A stretch of 64,000 nucleotides of DNA from positions 1 through 64,000 of the forward strand of contig CAWUIQ010000013.1 in the NCBI GenBank assembly GCA_963922565.1, written 5' to 3'. This document shows, one piece after another, positions 52,999-62,866 of the stretch. This stretch comes from JBCBKL01 sp963922565 (GTDB taxonomy: Bacteria > Pseudomonadota > Alphaproteobacteria > Rhodobacterales > Rhodobacteraceae). The notes under the pieces are model-generated. The model had not been told where the DNA came from and did not search any database. It saw nothing but the letters and a program-made list of their open reading frames with translations. The first letter of the stretch is position 1. Each line of letters begins with the position of its first letter. A program made the translations under genes and the position numbers.

Positions 52999-53589
52999 AT
53001 GGGAAATCTGAAGCGAGCCCTGAGCGGAGCGCATTGGCACGCAGAGCCTCCGCATTGGGATCTGACCGATAGTGAGCTGTCACTGACCACAGGGTCCGAA
53101 ACGGATTTCTGGCAGAACACCCTGTATGGTTTCCGAAAGGATGATGGTCATTTCCTTGGGCTGAGCGTCGAGGGCGATTTCACCGCTGTGGTTGGGTTCG
53201 AGGCCGACTACGACGTGCTTTACGATCAGGCCGGGCTGATGATGCGTGTGGATGACCAGATGTGGCTGAAGGCGGGCATCGAGTATTCAGACGACGTTAC
53301 CAACTTCTCGACCGTTGTGACGCGCGATGGACGCTCGGACTGGTCCGTGATCGCCGTTCTGAACTTGACCGGGATCCAGCGCGTCCGATTGACCCGCGTT
53401 GGTGCGGCAGTGATCACCCACTACCTGCGTGAGGGCGGGTGGCAATTGATGCGGTTGGCTGATTTCCCCGCAGAGGCCCACGTGATGGTCGGGCCAATGG
53501 CGTGCTCTCCGAAACGTACGGGACTGGTGGTGCGGTTTCGCGAGTTTCAAATCGGGCCACCGCTGGAGGACCCGCTGCATGCGAACTGA
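52999..53589 (+). CDS. DUF1349 family protein (beta-sandwich)
   Basis: This 196-aa protein matches the DUF1349/YesU-type concanavalin-like fold, for example TGSETDFWQNTLYGF, DQAGLMMRVDDQMWLKAGIE and SDWSVI. Homologues are found in carbohydrate-use loci and may bind or process sugars. No signal peptide is visible. GGCGGAGGA precedes the ATG. A terminator follows the gene. Confidence 0.85.
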   Translation: MGNLKRALSGAHWHAEPPHWDLTDSELSLTTGSETDFWQNTLYGFRKDDGHFLGLSVEGDFTAVVGFEADYDVLYDQAGLMMRVDDQMWLKAGIEYSDDVTNFSTVVTRDGRSDWSVIAVLNLTGIQRVRLTRVGAAVITHYLREGGWQLMRLADFPAEAHVMVGPMACSPKRTGLVVRFREFQIGPPLEDPLHAN

Positions 53590-53626
53590 CGCCGGATCCC
53601 GATTGGAGCCGCCGTGAATGTCTGCG

Positions 53627-53656
53627 CCGGCCGCCCCAGCACGGCCTTGGTTTTTT
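53627..53656 (+). terminator. Intrinsic terminator after the DUF1349 gene
   Basis: GGCCG (53629-53633) and CGGCC (53642-53646) form a GC stem, extendable by a CC/GG pair past a TT bulge, followed by TTTTTT at 53651-53656. It lies 40-70 nt after the DUF1349 stop and before the ABC operon. Confidence 0.65.
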
Positions 53657-53744
53657 CTAGCCAGATAGAAATTCACGCCCTAGGCTTGAAGGGGTCGGGC
53701 CACAGAATGCCTTCGACGGACAAATTGATTTGGGAGGAATTTTG

Positions 53745-55217
53745 ATGTTGTCGAAACATCTGACGGCGCTTTCCGTAAGCGCCGCTGCTTTGGTCGCCGC
53801 TGCGGCACCTGCTTTTGCTCAGGAATTTGAAGGGGTGACCGTAAACATCCTGACGCGACCCGGTTACGTGATCGCGGGCCCGCTGGCCGAGCGTGGCAAA
53901 GACTTCGAAGCGCAGACCGGTGCAAAGATCGTGGTAACCGAAGTGCCCTTCGCCGAGATCTTTCCGAAGATCCAGAACGACTGGGCGACCGGCACCAACT
54001 CGATCGACGTGGGTGTGTTTGCTGCTGGTTGGGGCGTTGAACTGGATGCCGCGGGCCTGCTCGAAGACCTCGATCCTTATGTGGCCGCCGATGACAAGAT
54101 CGACCTCGATGACATCGCGCCCTATTTTCGCGAGTTTGGCCAGAAGGTCGGTGGAAAGACCAAGCTGCTGATGGTCGATGGCGACTTCCAGATGGTTTAC
54201 TACAGAACAGACGTTCTGGCAGATGCGGGACTGGCGCCGCCGAAAACGTGGGAAGAATATCTCGACGTCGCATCCAAGATCCACGGTCAGGACATGAACG
54301 GCGACGGTGAAGCCGATTATGGGTCGTGCATCTTCAAAAAGCGGAACGCGCAATCCTATTTCGCTATTCAGACCTTTGCCGCGCCCATCGTCCAGACACA
54401 GGGCACAGCGCAAGGCTTTCACTTCGACAACGCAACGATGGAACCCATCGTTAACAACGCTGGGTGGAGAAAAGCGTTTGAGCTTTACAAGGAGACCGGC
54501 AAGTACGGCCCGGCTGAAGAGCTGAACATGGATATCGGCGATACACGCGCGTTGTTCAAAGCAGGGCGGTGCGGCTTGATCGTCGAATGGGGTGACCCGG
54601 GCACGTTGCAGCTGGAAGACGACGCGTCGGCGATCAAAGGCAAAATGTTTGCGATCTCAGCTGTTGGATCGACTGAGGTTCTGGATCGCGAGACCGGCGA
54701 ACTGGTTCCAGTATCAGCCGAAAGCGCGCCTTTTGCGGTCGATGGCATAAACTATTCGCCCTTCGCGGCCTTTGGTGGCTGGGCCGGTGCGATCAACGCC
54801 AAGGCCGATCAAAAGACGAAGGACGCGGCCTATGCCTTCCTGTCTTACATGAACCAGGCGGAACAGTCGGGCATCGACGTGACAATCGGCGCAACCGGAT
54901 ACAACCCCTACCGCGTGTCACAGCTGGCGAGCACCGAGAAGTGGGTTGCCGCAGGCATGCCGCAGGAGTTGGCCACCAACTATCTGGGTGCCATCAACGC
55001 GGCCCTCGACAACCCGAATATGTCGTCCGACATGAAGATCCCGGGCGCACAGCAATATACGGCAGTTGTCCTGGATACGCAGCTTGCCCGTTACCTCGCC
55101 GGTGAGATCACGGTCGACGAGGCCCTCGAAAATATCGAAGAGGGCTGGGAAGAAATCACCGAGGACTTTGGTCGCGACGAGCAAGTCGCGGCGCAAGCAT
55201 TGGCACTCGGTAACTGA
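53745..55217 (+). CDS. Carbohydrate ABC importer binding protein
   Basis: This 490-aa periplasmic family-1 receptor has a signal peptide (MLSKHLTALSVSAAALVAAA, ending at AFAQ). The mature part contains the usual FEAQTGAKIVV, YYRTDVLADAGL and PKTWEEYLDVA segments. GGGAGGA lies before the ATG at 53745. It heads the importer operon of the sugar cluster. It is longer than many receptors (about 420 aa), which is common in polyol and oligosaccharide types. Confidence 0.92.
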   Translation: MLSKHLTALSVSAAALVAAAAPAFAQEFEGVTVNILTRPGYVIAGPLAERGKDFEAQTGAKIVVTEVPFAEIFPKIQNDWATGTNSIDVGVFAAGWGVELDAAGLLEDLDPYVAADDKIDLDDIAPYFREFGQKVGGKTKLLMVDGDFQMVYYRTDVLADAGLAPPKTWEEYLDVASKIHGQDMNGDGEADYGSCIFKKRNAQSYFAIQTFAAPIVQTQGTAQGFHFDNATMEPIVNNAGWRKAFELYKETGKYGPAEELNMDIGDTRALFKAGRCGLIVEWGDPGTLQLEDDASAIKGKMFAISAVGSTEVLDRETGELVPVSAESAPFAVDGINYSPFAAFGGWAGAINAKADQKTKDAAYAFLSYMNQAEQSGIDVTIGATGYNPYRVSQLASTEKWVAAGMPQELATNYLGAINAALDNPNMSSDMKIPGAQQYTAVVLDTQLARYLAGEITVDEALENIEEGWEEITEDFGRDEQVAAQALALGN

Positions 55218-55228
55218 TCCGAGCGACG

Positions 55229-56383
55229 ATGGCGTCCTATGAAACCATGCGCCAGCCGGGAAATCTCGCGGCTGGTGCAACGCGGCGCGAGCGCTTTGGG
55301 GAGTGGGTAGACCGGCATTCCGGCACCTTTTTCATTGCCCCTTGCGTGACGCTGATCCTGATCTTCGCGATCTTTCCGACCATCTATTCGATTTTCTTCG
55401 CGGTCAGTCGTGTGCGTTTCACCGGCGATGGTTTGAAATTTCGCTACGTTGGTTTCCGGAACTTCGAAAAGCAGTTTTTCGGCAGTTCCGAAGTACATTT
55501 TCTAGGCCGCACTGACCCGGTCAGTCTGTTTGGTTATGCGGTTTTCGCTGTCGTCGCCATCGCTGTTCTGGTGTGGCTCTGGCGGTCGCGCAAGATCACG
55601 ACCTGGGTTGGCATGATCGGCCGCACCATCTCGGCCGCGATGGCGATATTCCTGTCCTGGATCCTCTGTGCATCGCTTTTGTCCGGCAACTCGATTGGCA
55701 CGCTCTATACGACCCTTTTCTACGTGATCGTTGGTTGCGCGATCCAATTTGCGATCGGGACCGGGCTCGCTTTTCTTTGTTCGCAGCCGATATCGGGCAA
55801 GAATTTCTTCCGGGTCATCTTCTTCATTCCGCTCATGATCACGCCTTTGGGCGTAGGCTATGCGATGCGGATGGTGGCGGATGTCACCAAGGGGCCTTTT
55901 GAGCCGTTTTTGAAGTTCGTGGGCCTGTCTGACTGGGTCTGGTCCGCCGATGCTTGGTCGGCGCGGTTCATGATGATGGTCAGCGACAGTTGGCAGTGGA
56001 TACCGTTTATCTTCATCTGTATGCTGGCGGCGCTGGAAAACATCCCGCGCGATCATGTCGAAGCCGCGCAGGTCGACGGCGCATCCAGTCTCCAGATTTT
56101 CCGCGAGATCACCTGGCCGCAGGTTCTGCCTGTCGCCGTGACAGTGCTGTTGATCCGGATGATCGAGGCGTTCAAGATCGTCGATCTGCCAAACATCATG
56201 ACAGGTGGCGGTCCGGGGTCGGCAACAGAGTCGATGACGTTGCATTCGATGTATGTCTGGCGCGCCAACGACCTCGGGTCGTCGGCGGCAATCGCTTATC
56301 TTTTGCTGATCCTGACCGTCGTCATCTGCGCGTCATTTTTTAACTACGTGGTTCTCGGGCAAATCAGAAAGGCGCGGGCATGA
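55229..56383 (+). CDS. Carbohydrate ABC importer permease, MalF type
   Basis: This 384-aa inner-membrane protein has about eight hydrophobic segments and the EAA loop EAAQVDGASSLQIFREITWP. An extra pair of helices around residues 90-150 makes it longer than typical permeases of about 300 aa. It overlaps the next gene by 4 nt (ATGA). Confidence 0.92.
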   Translation: MASYETMRQPGNLAAGATRRERFGEWVDRHSGTFFIAPCVTLILIFAIFPTIYSIFFAVSRVRFTGDGLKFRYVGFRNFEKQFFGSSEVHFLGRTDPVSLFGYAVFAVVAIAVLVWLWRSRKITTWVGMIGRTISAAMAIFLSWILCASLLSGNSIGTLYTTLFYVIVGCAIQFAIGTGLAFLCSQPISGKNFFRVIFFIPLMITPLGVGYAMRMVADVTKGPFEPFLKFVGLSDWVWSADAWSARFMMMVSDSWQWIPFIFICMLAALENIPRDHVEAAQVDGASSLQIFREITWPQVLPVAVTVLLIRMIEAFKIVDLPNIMTGGGPGSATESMTLHSMYVWRANDLGSSAAIAYLLLILTVVICASFFNYVVLGQIRKARA

Positions 56384-57567
56384 GCGAAACGTCGTCCTAC
56401 AAGTTCCGCAAGTCCGAGCGCACATTGATGCAGCGATTGTTCGAAGCACCCGCCGTCGGGAAGATGTCGCCGGTGGCCAAAACGGTTGCCTACTCCCTGC
56501 TGATAATCTGGTCCCTGTTCGTTTTGTTCCCGATCTATTGGGTCATCATCACGTCTTTCAAAGATGCGGCCTCGGTCAATCAGGGGCCTTTCTATATCCC
56601 GTTTGTCGACTTTCAGCCCACGCTGAGTGCTTGGAGGATCCAGTTCACCGAAGATCCCTATTGCACCGTGGGCGCCATCGGGCGGCAGCTTTGGTTGCTG
56701 GTCTACAACTCGTTCGTCTTTGTCGTCTCGCCGGTGGTGTCGCTGGCTCCGATGGAGCCGCAGATTTGCAAGATCTACCTCGCCTTCACCAATTCCGTCG
56801 TCATCAGCGTTTTCTCGACGGGCCTTTGCGTACTGGTCGGTTCGATGGCGGCCTATGCGCTGGCCCGCATCCAATATGCCCCGCGCTTTGGCAACATCAT
56901 GATGTTCGTCCTGTTGTTGGTGGGCGTGATCTTTGCCACGACCTATGCGGGGGCTCCGTGGTGGGCGGCGTCAGCGGTCGCTTTGTCCCTGTTCTTTCTG
57001 CTGCTGCGTGCGCTTCGCGGATACTTCAAGGTGTCGCTCAGGAACGGCGACATCCTCTTCTGGATTATCTCGCAAAGGATCCTGCCGCCCATCGTGGTTG
57101 TGATCCCGATCTATGTGATGTTCCAGGCGGTTGGCTTGCTGGATACCCATCTCGCCCTGATCCTGCTTTATGCCGTGGCGAACATGCCGATCGTGGTTTG
57201 GTTGATGCATGACTTTTTCGCCAACCTTCCGATCGAACTGGAGGAATCCGCTCAGCTGGACGGTGCCACGCGACCACGGATCTTTTGGGAGATCGTGCTG
57301 CCGCTGACGCGCCCCGGCCTCGCTGCGACGACCTTGTTGATCCTGGTGCTCAGCTGGAATGAGTATTTGTTCGCGGTCTTCCTCGCCACCGTCAAAGTTC
57401 AGACCATGCCGATCATGGTCGCCGCCAAGAACACGGGCGAGAAGGGCATCTTTTGGTGGGAGATGTGCGCGATCATCGTCGTGATGATCATACCGGTGAT
57501 CATCATGGCGATCTTGTTGACGCGGTTCATATCGAAAGGCGTCTTGATGGGCGCGGTGAAAGGCTGA
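56380..57567 (+). CDS. Carbohydrate ABC importer permease, MalG type
   Basis: This 395-aa inner-membrane protein has an EAA loop EESAQLDGATRPRIFWEIVL with LP following. Like its partner it has extra hydrophobic segments, including one near residues 168-205 (NIMMFVLLLVGVIFATTYAG). It pairs with the MalF-type permease. Confidence 0.92.
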   Translation: MSETSSYKFRKSERTLMQRLFEAPAVGKMSPVAKTVAYSLLIIWSLFVLFPIYWVIITSFKDAASVNQGPFYIPFVDFQPTLSAWRIQFTEDPYCTVGAIGRQLWLLVYNSFVFVVSPVVSLAPMEPQICKIYLAFTNSVVISVFSTGLCVLVGSMAAYALARIQYAPRFGNIMMFVLLLVGVIFATTYAGAPWWAASAVALSLFFLLLRALRGYFKVSLRNGDILFWIISQRILPPIVVVIPIYVMFQAVGLLDTHLALILLYAVANMPIVVWLMHDFFANLPIELEESAQLDGATRPRIFWEIVLPLTRPGLAATTLLILVLSWNEYLFAVFLATVKVQTMPIMVAAKNTGEKGIFWWEMCAIIVVMIIPVIIMAILLTRFISKGVLMGAVKG

Positions 57568-57570
57568 CGG

Positions 57571-58641
57571 ATGAAGGGTCTTGGCAATCAGGCGTCGGTC
57601 AAATTCGAGAACATCGAGAAGAGCTTTGGCGACGTGAAGGTGCTGCGCGACTTTGATCTGGAAGTCGAGCCTGGTGAATTCGTGGTCCTGCTTGGTGCGT
57701 CGGGATCCGGCAAGACAACGGCTTTGCGCATCCTCTCCGGACTTGAGACCCCGTCGGGCGGGCAGGTCTATATCGACAATGAGAATGTCACCGAGGTACT
57801 GCCCAAGTACCGCGACATCTCGATGGTCTTTCAGTCCTATGCGCTCTATCCGCACAAAACCGTGGCCGAGAATATCAGCTTTCCGCTGAAGGTTCGCGGG
57901 ATGGACAAGACCGAGATGGACGCAGCCACGCGAGATGCGGCGCAGCAAGTTCAGATCGAGGATCTGCTAGAGCGCTTCCCCCGCGAATTGTCAGGTGGCC
58001 AGCGCCAGCGCGTCGCCCTTGCGCGTGCGATCATCCGTCGGCCCTCGGTCTTCCTGATGGACGAACCTTTGTCGAACCTTGATGCCAAGTTGCGTGGGCA
58101 CATGCGCGCGCAATTGAAGCACATGCAGAAATCCATGGGCATCACGACGATCTACGTGACCCATGACCAGATCGAGGCGATGACCTTGGCACATCGGGTT
58201 GCCATCCTTGAAAAAGGCGTGCTGCAGCAACTGGCCACACCCGCCGAGATCTACAACGACCCTGCAAACCTGTTCGTCGCGCAATTCATCGGCTCGCCGC
58301 CGATGAATACGGTGCATGGCAGCCTCGATGGCAGCCAGTTCCTGACCAACGGTGTCGCTGTTGAAACCGCTGTAACCGGAAAGGCGGAAAAGGCCGTCAT
58401 GGGTGTCCGACCCGAGGATTGTGCCATCGCGACGCCGTCCGAAGGCACGCTAGCGGGCAAGATTTATACCAACGAATTGATCGGGGATCATGCGCTGGTG
58501 ACGGTCGATCTGGGGGACGATCAGATTGCGGTGAAAGCGCCCAAAGATTTCACTGGCGATCAGGGAGACGACGTTGGTGTGATCATTTCGCGCGATCATC
58601 TGTTCGTCTTTGACGAAAGCAACGGAATGCGGATCCGGTAG
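57571..58641 (+). CDS. Carbohydrate ABC importer ATPase, MalK/UgpC type
   Basis: This 356-aa ATPase has Walker A GASGSGKT, signature LSGGQRQRVALARA, Walker B FLMDEP, H-loop VTHD and a C-terminal regulatory TOBE region (about 240-356). It begins 4 nt after the permease gene. Confidence 0.93.
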   Translation: MKGLGNQASVKFENIEKSFGDVKVLRDFDLEVEPGEFVVLLGASGSGKTTALRILSGLETPSGGQVYIDNENVTEVLPKYRDISMVFQSYALYPHKTVAENISFPLKVRGMDKTEMDAATRDAAQQVQIEDLLERFPRELSGGQRQRVALARAIIRRPSVFLMDEPLSNLDAKLRGHMRAQLKHMQKSMGITTIYVTHDQIEAMTLAHRVAILEKGVLQQLATPAEIYNDPANLFVAQFIGSPPMNTVHGSLDGSQFLTNGVAVETAVTGKAEKAVMGVRPEDCAIATPSEGTLAGKIYTNELIGDHALVTVDLGDDQIAVKAPKDFTGDQGDDVGVIISRDHLFVFDESNGMRIR

Positions 58642-58647
58642 GACCAA

Positions 58648-59745
58648 ATGCGGATTGAGCTTTACCGTTCGATGTTCAACGAAACGGAGCGTCCGCTTTG
58701 CGAATTTGATGAAATCCTCGTCTCGACATTTCTGTTCGAAAGCGAGGTCGCTGGCCTGCGTGTGCGCAATGCGCGTGGCGAGATCATCATGTTGCCGTTT
58801 CAGGGCCAGCAGATTTGGCGGGCCAGTTTTGATGGTCGTGACCTGACCATGCTGTCTATGTTCGACGAACCGAAAGAGACGCAGAACTATCTGGAAAACT
58901 ACGGCAGCTTTCTGATCCATTGTGGGATCATGGGCCTTGGCGCTCCTGGCCCCGAAGACAGTCATCCGCTGCATGGGGAATTGCCGAACGCGCCATTTCA
59001 ACACGCTTGGCTTGAGATCGATCCCGAAGTCCGAAGCGTAACGGTCGCCGGGACCTACCAGCATACTGTGGCGTTTTCGGTGAATTATCTTGCGACCATT
59101 GAGACGACACTGACGGCAGGTTCGGCCCTGATCGATGTGTCAGTGACCGTCGAGAATCTGAAGCGTACGCCCATGGACCTGATGTATCTGGGTCATGCCA
59201 ACTTTCGCCCGGTCGATCATGGTGAGCTGCACTATACCGCGGATTATGATGCGAGTTCGGTTCGGGTCCGGCGTTCGGTTCCATCCCACGTGGCCCCGAA
59301 ACCGGGCTACATGGAGTTTCTGGCCGAATTGGCCGAAGACCCGACAAGGCATCATGTGCTTGGTCCTGATCTGGCGTTCGATCCCGAGGTCGTCTTCGAA
59401 ATCGACATGAAGTCTGACACGGACGGCTTTGCCCATGCGGTTCAGGTACATCCCGATGGCACGAGCGATTATATCCGCTGCAGAACTGATCAGGCTCCGC
59501 TTTGTACCCGCTGGATCTGCCGCACCCCGGATCAGGATGGTCTTGGCATTGCGTTCCCCGCCACCTCCGGCGTCGAAGGTTACAGTGCCGAAAAGGCAAA
59601 GGGCAGGGTGCATATTTTGGATGGTGGCGAGGCCTGGCGTGTGGATATGCGGATGGGGCTGCTCACAGCTGTCGAAACGCAGGAAACCATCGCAAAGATA
59701 GAAGCATTGAGGAGGGGGCATAGTGCGCGCGACACAGCTGTATAA
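58648..59745 (+). CDS. DUF4432 family protein, aldose-1-epimerase-like
   Basis: This 365-aa protein matches the DUF4432 group of galactose-mutarotase-fold proteins (IIMLPFQGQQIWRASFDGRD; HPLHGELPNAPFQHAWLEID). Such proteins occur in sugar operons and are thought to epimerise or bind aldoses. It starts 7 nt after the ATPase gene and overlaps the alcohol dehydrogenase gene by 23 nt. Confidence 0.85.
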   Translation: MRIELYRSMFNETERPLCEFDEILVSTFLFESEVAGLRVRNARGEIIMLPFQGQQIWRASFDGRDLTMLSMFDEPKETQNYLENYGSFLIHCGIMGLGAPGPEDSHPLHGELPNAPFQHAWLEIDPEVRSVTVAGTYQHTVAFSVNYLATIETTLTAGSALIDVSVTVENLKRTPMDLMYLGHANFRPVDHGELHYTADYDASSVRVRRSVPSHVAPKPGYMEFLAELAEDPTRHHVLGPDLAFDPEVVFEIDMKSDTDGFAHAVQVHPDGTSDYIRCRTDQAPLCTRWICRTPDQDGLGIAFPATSGVEGYSAEKAKGRVHILDGGEAWRVDMRMGLLTAVETQETIAKIEALRRGHSARDTAV

Positions 59746-60715
59746 TACGGGTGATATCCGGACAGTGGATGTTCCGATGCCAACCCCCGCTGCGGGAGAG
59801 CTGCTCATCAAGGTGGAAGCTGCCGGCATCTGCGGCACTGATCGGCATCTCTACAAGGGCGAGTTCCCGTCCGTTCCGGGCAAGACACTCGGACATGAGT
59901 TCTCGGGCATCGTCGTCGACAGTGGTGACACTCGGATCGCTGAAGGCACGCGCGTTACGTGCGACCCCAACACCTGGTGCGGCACGTGTGATCAATGCCA
60001 GCGCGGGCGGGTCAACCTTTGTGTTAACAACATTGCCACGGGCATTCATCGCGACGGCGGCTTTGCGGAATACTGCGCCTTCCCGGCCTCAAAGGCTGTC
60101 GCACTGCCGGCGGATCTGGACCCGCTGCACGGTGCCTTTTGCGAACCGCTGGCCTGTACCCTGCACGGCATGGACATCGGCGCCGCGAGGGCTGGTGAGA
60201 AAGTTTTGATCATCGGTGGTGGGGTCATCGGCCTGATGGCGCTTCAGATTGCCAAGCTCGCCGGGGCCGAGGTGAAGTTGCTGACCCGAAGCCCAGAGAA
60301 ACAGGCTCTGGGTTCAAGCACGGGCGCAGATCATGTCGCTGGCTCCGAAGAAGCGTTGCGGGAGATTTGGCCGGACGGTGCCGACCTGGTCGTCGAATGT
60401 GCGGGTGTCGCTGCAACCGTCGCAATGTCGCCGAGACTGGCACGCACCGGGGGCCGCGTCGTTATTCTCGGCGTGTTGCCACAGGGCGAGCAGGTCCCGA
60501 TTGAGCCATTCGATCTGCTGTTTCGCGAAATCCAGATGCATTACAGCTTTCTTAACCCGTTCACCCATGGACGCGCCGCGCAGATGGTTGCGGATGGAAC
60601 CATCTCGGTCGCCCCGTTGATCAGCCGCCAAATCTCGATTGACGATGCTGCCGATGCAATCGCATCACCCCCGCCGCCGGGTGAGGTGAGAGCTATCGTC
60701 GTACCGGGGGCTTGA
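59723..60715 (+). CDS. Zinc-dependent alcohol/polyol dehydrogenase (MDR family)
   Basis: This 330-aa enzyme has catalytic-zinc residues in AAGICGTDRH and LGHEFSG, and a structural-zinc set of four Cys in WCGTCDQCQRGRVNLC. Its Rossmann motif is IIGGGVIGLMALQ. It resembles sorbitol/threonine-type dehydrogenases that act on secondary alcohols. The GTG at 59723 follows GAGGAGGGGG closely and lies inside the DUF4432 gene. It is the last of the tightly spaced genes of this operon segment. Confidence 0.92.
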   Translation: MRATQLYNTGDIRTVDVPMPTPAAGELLIKVEAAGICGTDRHLYKGEFPSVPGKTLGHEFSGIVVDSGDTRIAEGTRVTCDPNTWCGTCDQCQRGRVNLCVNNIATGIHRDGGFAEYCAFPASKAVALPADLDPLHGAFCEPLACTLHGMDIGAARAGEKVLIIGGGVIGLMALQIAKLAGAEVKLLTRSPEKQALGSSTGADHVAGSEEALREIWPDGADLVVECAGVAATVAMSPRLARTGGRVVILGVLPQGEQVPIEPFDLLFREIQMHYSFLNPFTHGRAAQMVADGTISVAPLISRQISIDDAADAIASPPPPGEVRAIVVPGA

Positions 60716-60865
60716 GACCGGTCAGCCGCGCCGATTGCGGTTCTCTATCCGGCGGCGAAGAGATCTCGTCAGCAAGTGCGCCGCGTCATCTCGCAGGCCT
60801 GAAATGCCTTTGTTGGGCGGCGTTCCTATGATTTACTTTTTGGCGGACAGGGGGGATCAGATCAC

Positions 60866-61693
60866 ATGAAATCGGCGCGTATGAACCGGCTGTTTGGCAC
60901 ATCCGGGCATTGTTTTGACGTGGCGATCGACCACGGAATGTTTAACGAACCGGGCTTTCTTGGCGGCATCGAAGACATGCACAAGGCGATCAGCATTGTC
61001 GCCGAAGCAGCCCCGGATGCCATTCAGCTGACCCCGGGAACCGCGCCCATTCTGCAGTCGATCCCCGGCAAATCCCGACCCGCATTGGTGCTGCGGACCG
61101 ACATCGCGAACGTTTATGGCAACCCGCTGCCGCGAGACCTCTTTTCCGTTGTGGTCGAGGACGCGGTCGAACAAGGCGTGATGCTGGATGCGGCTTGCGT
61201 GGTGGTAAATCTGCTGATGTTGCCGGATCAGCCCAGCGTGCATGAAGCCTGCATCAACAATATCAACAGGCTGAAGCGCGCCTGCGACATGACTGGCATG
61301 CCCCTTATGGTCGAGCCTCTTGTGATGCAGGATAACGCCAAGGCGGGCGGATACATGGTCGATGGCGATATCGACAAGATCCTCGCGCTTGTCCGTCAGG
61401 CCGTCGAACTTGGCGCCGACATCATTAAGGCCGATCCGTGCGAGAACGTCGAAGAGTATCATCGGGTCATCGAGATTGCCCAAGGCGTTCCTGTTCTTGT
61501 CCGAGGCGGTGGAAAAGTTCCTGACGAAGAAATCCTGAACAGAACCGCCGCGCTGATGGCGCAGGGGGCCAAAGGGATCGTCTATGGCCGCAACGTGATC
61601 CACCATTCCGACCCGGCCGGCATGACCAAGGCGCTCATGGCTGTTGTCCACGATGGCGCGTCCATATCCAAGGCCTTGGGCATGATCTCGTGA
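60866..61693 (+). CDS. Class I aldolase, DhnA/LsrF-like
   Basis: This 275-aa protein has the DeoC/FbaB (DhnA) fold: VAIDHGMFNEPG near the start, a Schiff-base Lys in ADIIKADPCENV, and the phosphate loop VLVRGGGKV plus GRNVIHH. It should split or thiolyse a phosphorylated ketose made by the PfkB kinase. The preceding 150 bp (60716-60865) hold no gene. It overlaps the next gene as GTGA. Confidence 0.88.
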   Translation: MKSARMNRLFGTSGHCFDVAIDHGMFNEPGFLGGIEDMHKAISIVAEAAPDAIQLTPGTAPILQSIPGKSRPALVLRTDIANVYGNPLPRDLFSVVVEDAVEQGVMLDAACVVVNLLMLPDQPSVHEACINNINRLKRACDMTGMPLMVEPLVMQDNAKAGGYMVDGDIDKILALVRQAVELGADIIKADPCENVEEYHRVIEIAQGVPVLVRGGGKVPDEEILNRTAALMAQGAKGIVYGRNVIHHSDPAGMTKALMAVVHDGASISKALGMIS

Positions 61694-62835
61694 CGCGGAC
61701 AATTAGATTTGGCGTGATCGGGTGCGGACTGATGGGGCGCGAATTTGCTTCATCCGCCGCCCGTTGGTTGCATTTGGCCGAAACGCGGGCCCGTCCCGAG
61801 ATCGTAGCGGTGTGCGATTTGAATACGACGCTCACCGACTGGTTCGCCTCAAACGTAACGACGGTCACGCAGGTCACGCAAGATTATCGGGAGCTTCTGG
61901 CCAACAGTGAGGTCGACGCGGTCTACTGCGCTGTTCCGCACAACTTGCACCACGAGATTTACCCGGAGATCCTCGCATCGGGAAAGCACCTCTTGGGTGA
62001 AAAGCCCTTTGGCATTGATGCGGCGGCAAATGCCAAAATCCAGTCCGCAATTGACGCACATCCAGAGTGTTTCGTCCGATGCTCGTCCGAGATGCCGTTT
62101 TTCCCCGGTGCGCAGAAACTGATCGAATTTGTTCGTTCGGGCGATATGGGCGAGATCATCGAGGTCGAAGCCGCGTTCCTGCATTCGTCCGACCTGAACC
62201 CGGATAAGCCAATCAACTGGAAACGCATGGTCGATGTGAACGGGGCATACGGGTGTATGGGTGACCTTGGCATGCACGTGCTGCACGTACCCCTGCGGCT
62301 GGGTTGGAAACCCTCATCCGTCTCTGCCGCTCTTGTAAACCGTTTCCCCACGCGGCCAGACGGGAAGGGGGGCACAACCCCATGCGAGACATGGGACAAC
62401 GCCACGATCACCGCGCATGTCGATGATCCCGGCGGTGGGTTCCCGTTAGTTCTGAAAACCTGGCGTATTGCGCCCGGCCATTCGAACACCTGGAGCATCC
62501 GGGTTCTCGGTACGCGCAAAAGTGCCTGTTTCTCTACCAAGAACCCGCGCCAGTGGCAGTTCATGGACTATGATGGCGGGGCACAGTTGTGGAACGTCGA
62601 AGATCTCGGGTTTCAGTCTCTCTTTCCGGCGATAACCGGTGGCATTTTCGAATTTGGTTTCCCGGACGCGCTCCAACAGATGTGGGCCGCTTTTGTCGAT
62701 GAATTGGCTGGCGGTGACGCCAACGGTTTTCACTGCGTCACGCCCGCCGAGGCGGCTGATCATCATGCAATACTAACCGCAGCGCTACAGGCCGGAACGG
62801 CCCGCACGGTCGAGAAGGTGGTCTATTCGACATGA
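61690..62835 (+). CDS. Gfo/Idh/MocA-family oxidoreductase
   Basis: This 381-aa NAD(P)-dependent enzyme has a Rossmann start (FGVIGCGLMGREF) and the catalytic EKP motif (LLGEKPFGIDAAA). The GTG at 61690 overlaps the aldolase stop as GTGA. Family members oxidise or reduce sugars and inositols. It lies between aldolase and kinase in the same operon. Confidence 0.92.
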   Translation: MTRTIRFGVIGCGLMGREFASSAARWLHLAETRARPEIVAVCDLNTTLTDWFASNVTTVTQVTQDYRELLANSEVDAVYCAVPHNLHHEIYPEILASGKHLLGEKPFGIDAAANAKIQSAIDAHPECFVRCSSEMPFFPGAQKLIEFVRSGDMGEIIEVEAAFLHSSDLNPDKPINWKRMVDVNGAYGCMGDLGMHVLHVPLRLGWKPSSVSAALVNRFPTRPDGKGGTTPCETWDNATITAHVDDPGGGFPLVLKTWRIAPGHSNTWSIRVLGTRKSACFSTKNPRQWQFMDYDGGAQLWNVEDLGFQSLFPAITGGIFEFGFPDALQQMWAAFVDELAGGDANGFHCVTPAEAADHHAILTAALQAGTARTVEKVVYST

Positions 62836-62866
62836 GATCACCACCTGCAAAGATCGCGGCCACCCA